Of a stretch of DNA of 64,000 nt, positions 62,988 to 64,000 are shown in pieces. Both the position numbers and the translations under genes were made by a program. The notes under the pieces are model-generated. The model was not told the origin of the DNA and ran no database searches. It saw nothing but the letters and a program-made list of their open reading frames with translations. This DNA comes from Bacteroidota bacterium (GTDB lineage Bacteria > Bacteroidota > Ignavibacteria > Ignavibacteriales > Ignavibacteriaceae). Position 1 is the first letter of the stretch; each line of letters opens with the position of its first letter. The DNA lies in assembly GCA_021815405.1 (NCBI GenBank), contig JAKAGV010000017.1, positions 62,001-126,000 of the forward strand, written 5' to 3'.

Positions 62988-64000
62988 TTAATTCAAATAC
63001 TCATTGGCAATTACTTTTTCAACACTATCATTAAAATAAAATATCTTAGGAAAAAATTCTTTTACTGCAATTCTTTTTAATTCGGGAATCAGCCAGTCGG
63101 CAAAATAATGTGCAGCATCTACATACCTGCCGGAAAATGCAAGTGCATCAAAGCCATCCATAGCTGCTATAGCAGAGCCGCATTGCAGTAGTATTTTATA
63201 TTTGAAAATCTTGGCAGCTTTTTTATTATCCTTTTCATCTTTAAATACATCACTAATTGTAATTTGTTTACCAGCAATTGCAGATAGCCCGCTTTGCCTG
63301 GTGATAATCTCATTTAATGTTTCGGCACCATATTTTTTCTTTTCTTCAATTAGAATTAATATACCGGGATCGAGTTCGCCGCAAGTTGTATCACCTGGGA
63401 TTCCTTCAACTGGAGTAGCGCCACTTGAAGTCATTATAGGTTTTCCATCAATGACGGCTGCTATCTCAGGCACGGGGTCAAGGCAAATAGAAATTATTTT
63501 TCTGACTTCAGGATTTTCATTTTTTATTTTATCATAAACGGCTTTATGGATTAAGCCATGGTAGCCATATCTTCTGATATCCATTTTAAGTAGACTTTTG
63601 TCCAATGCGTATACTTGTTCATAATCAGGAAGACTAGCAAAGAATGCAGTCTCAAAGAACAATTTAATTTCAATATTAGGTGAGATTTCTTTTATTAATT
63701 TTATCAATCTTATAACAGCAGGAATATCAAGCGGCGATTGAGCAACAAGTTTTTCTAATTTCTCAATAGTTAAATTGTCGCAAACAACTTCCTTGTTAAA
63801 TTTTTTACCACCATACAAAACTCTTATCGCTGCAAATTTGGGGTTATAGTTTTTAACTAAACTTATAATATTATCTTTTTTACTTCCAGGGCTTCTGAAC
63901 TTTACTTTTCCGCTTATTAGAAGCTTGTGCTCGGGACCTGACTTTTCGCTTAATTCTTTTTCTGATGTTAAATTATTCCAACCTATTTCATAAACAAAAT
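62988..64000 (-). CDS. acetate/butyrate kinase family protein, N-terminus cut by window edge
   Basis: The frame stays open to the right edge, so about 337 C-terminal residues are visible and the true start lies beyond 64000. ASKHA fold kinase motifs: AAIRVLYGGKKF (compare HRVVHGG of acetate kinase), FFETAFFASLPDYEQVYALD, RRYGYHGLIHKAV (RYGFHG), ISICLDPVPEIAAVIDGKP, and TPVEGIPGDTTCGELDPGI. The catalytic and phosphate residues diverge somewhat: SICLDP replaces the usual HLGNG, so activity is uncertain. Next to purine genes it could recover ATP from acetyl phosphate derived from glycine. Confidence 0.75.
   Translation of the reverse strand, partial: FVYEIGWNNLTSEKELSEKSGPEHKLLISGKVKFRSPGSKKDNIISLVKNYNPKFAAIRVLYGGKKFNKEVVCDNLTIEKLEKLVAQSPLDIPAVIRLIKLIKEISPNIEIKLFFETAFFASLPDYEQVYALDKSLLKMDIRRYGYHGLIHKAVYDKIKNENPEVRKIISICLDPVPEIAAVIDGKPIMTSSGATPVEGIPGDTTCGELDPGILILIEEKKKYGAETLNEIITRQSGLSAIAGKQITISDVFKDEKDNKKAAKIFKYKILLQCGSAIAAMDGFDALAFSGRYVDAAHYFADWLIPELKRIAVKEFFPKIFYFNDSVEKVIANEYLN

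Overview
The window looks like chromosomal DNA of an AT-rich member of the Bacteroidota/Chlorobi superphylum, most likely an Ignavibacteria-type organism. Three things suggest this. An exported multihaem protein ends in a type IX secretion (Por) sorting domain of the YPNPFNPST / KVYNMLGQ kind. Two promoters fit the Bacteroidota pattern TTTG-N20-TAnnTTTG. The gene set includes bacillithiol synthesis (BshC), a MASE3 histidine kinase and PorV-like or beta-barrel outer-membrane proteins. The taxonomic assignment is inference. No rRNA, tRNA, CRISPR array, phage or insertion sequence was recognised.

Layout. 1-2.4 kb: a DUF6600-type Tyr/Trp-rich secreted protein cut by the left edge, a hairpin-rich intergenic block, and a DUF4160/DUF2442 pair. 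2.5-7.9 kb: a five-gene minus-strand operon (LolA-like periplasmic protein, two FtsX/MacB-type permeases, an ABC ATPase and a beta-barrel) that looks like an envelope lipid or lipoprotein transport system. 8.1-9.9 kb: a seven-haem extracellular cytochrome. 10.4-13.5 kb: a glycosyltransferase/flippase-like pair and an outer-membrane protein. 13.8-24.2 kb: bshC, a convergent eight-gene housekeeping operon (ymdB-like, DNA methyltransferase, folD, deoC, hicB-like, trmH-like, aroA, MalK-type ATPase), and a divergent, apparently leaderless exonuclease/GIY-YIG gene. 24.2-32 kb: rplU-rpmA, then an operon of an envelope protein, xseA, xseB, dxs, an oxidoreductase and a PhoB/PhoR-like pair. 32-38.2 kb: three sulfur amino-acid PLP enzymes, then def-fmt. 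38.7-44.4 kb: a Rieske lipoprotein, a ferritin-like/VIT1 metal transporter, and an operon of DUF493 protein, geranylgeranyl-reductase-like protein and MASE3 kinase.

44.6-64 kb is the most interesting region. It is a purine (xanthine/uric acid) degradation island related to the E. coli ygeW-ygeY-ygfK-ssnA-xdhD cluster, arranged as three plus- and minus-strand transcription units. It encodes an 8-oxoguanine-deaminase-like enzyme, a three-subunit molybdenum hydroxylase, XdhC and MocA-like molybdenum-cofactor maturation factors, two fold-type-II PLP enzymes, a YgeW-type carbamoyltransferase, a YgeY-type peptidase, YgfK, SsnA and an acetate-kinase-family protein cut by the right edge. It also encodes a striking 582-residue membrane protein that appears to join ECF-transporter S-like and T-like parts to a THEP1-type NTPase. 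A candidate C-rich-loop small RNA with a terminator precedes the island. The genes suggest anaerobic purine use, with molybdoenzyme oxidation or reduction steps, deamination, ring-opening product processing, and ATP recovery through carbamoyl phosphate and/or acetyl phosphate. No hydantoinase and no YgeX of the usual form are visible.

Between the genes lie several related palindromic elements (around 8.0, 36.6, 40.6 and 40.9 kb) and a 50-bp repeat pair (1.7 and 39.3 kb).
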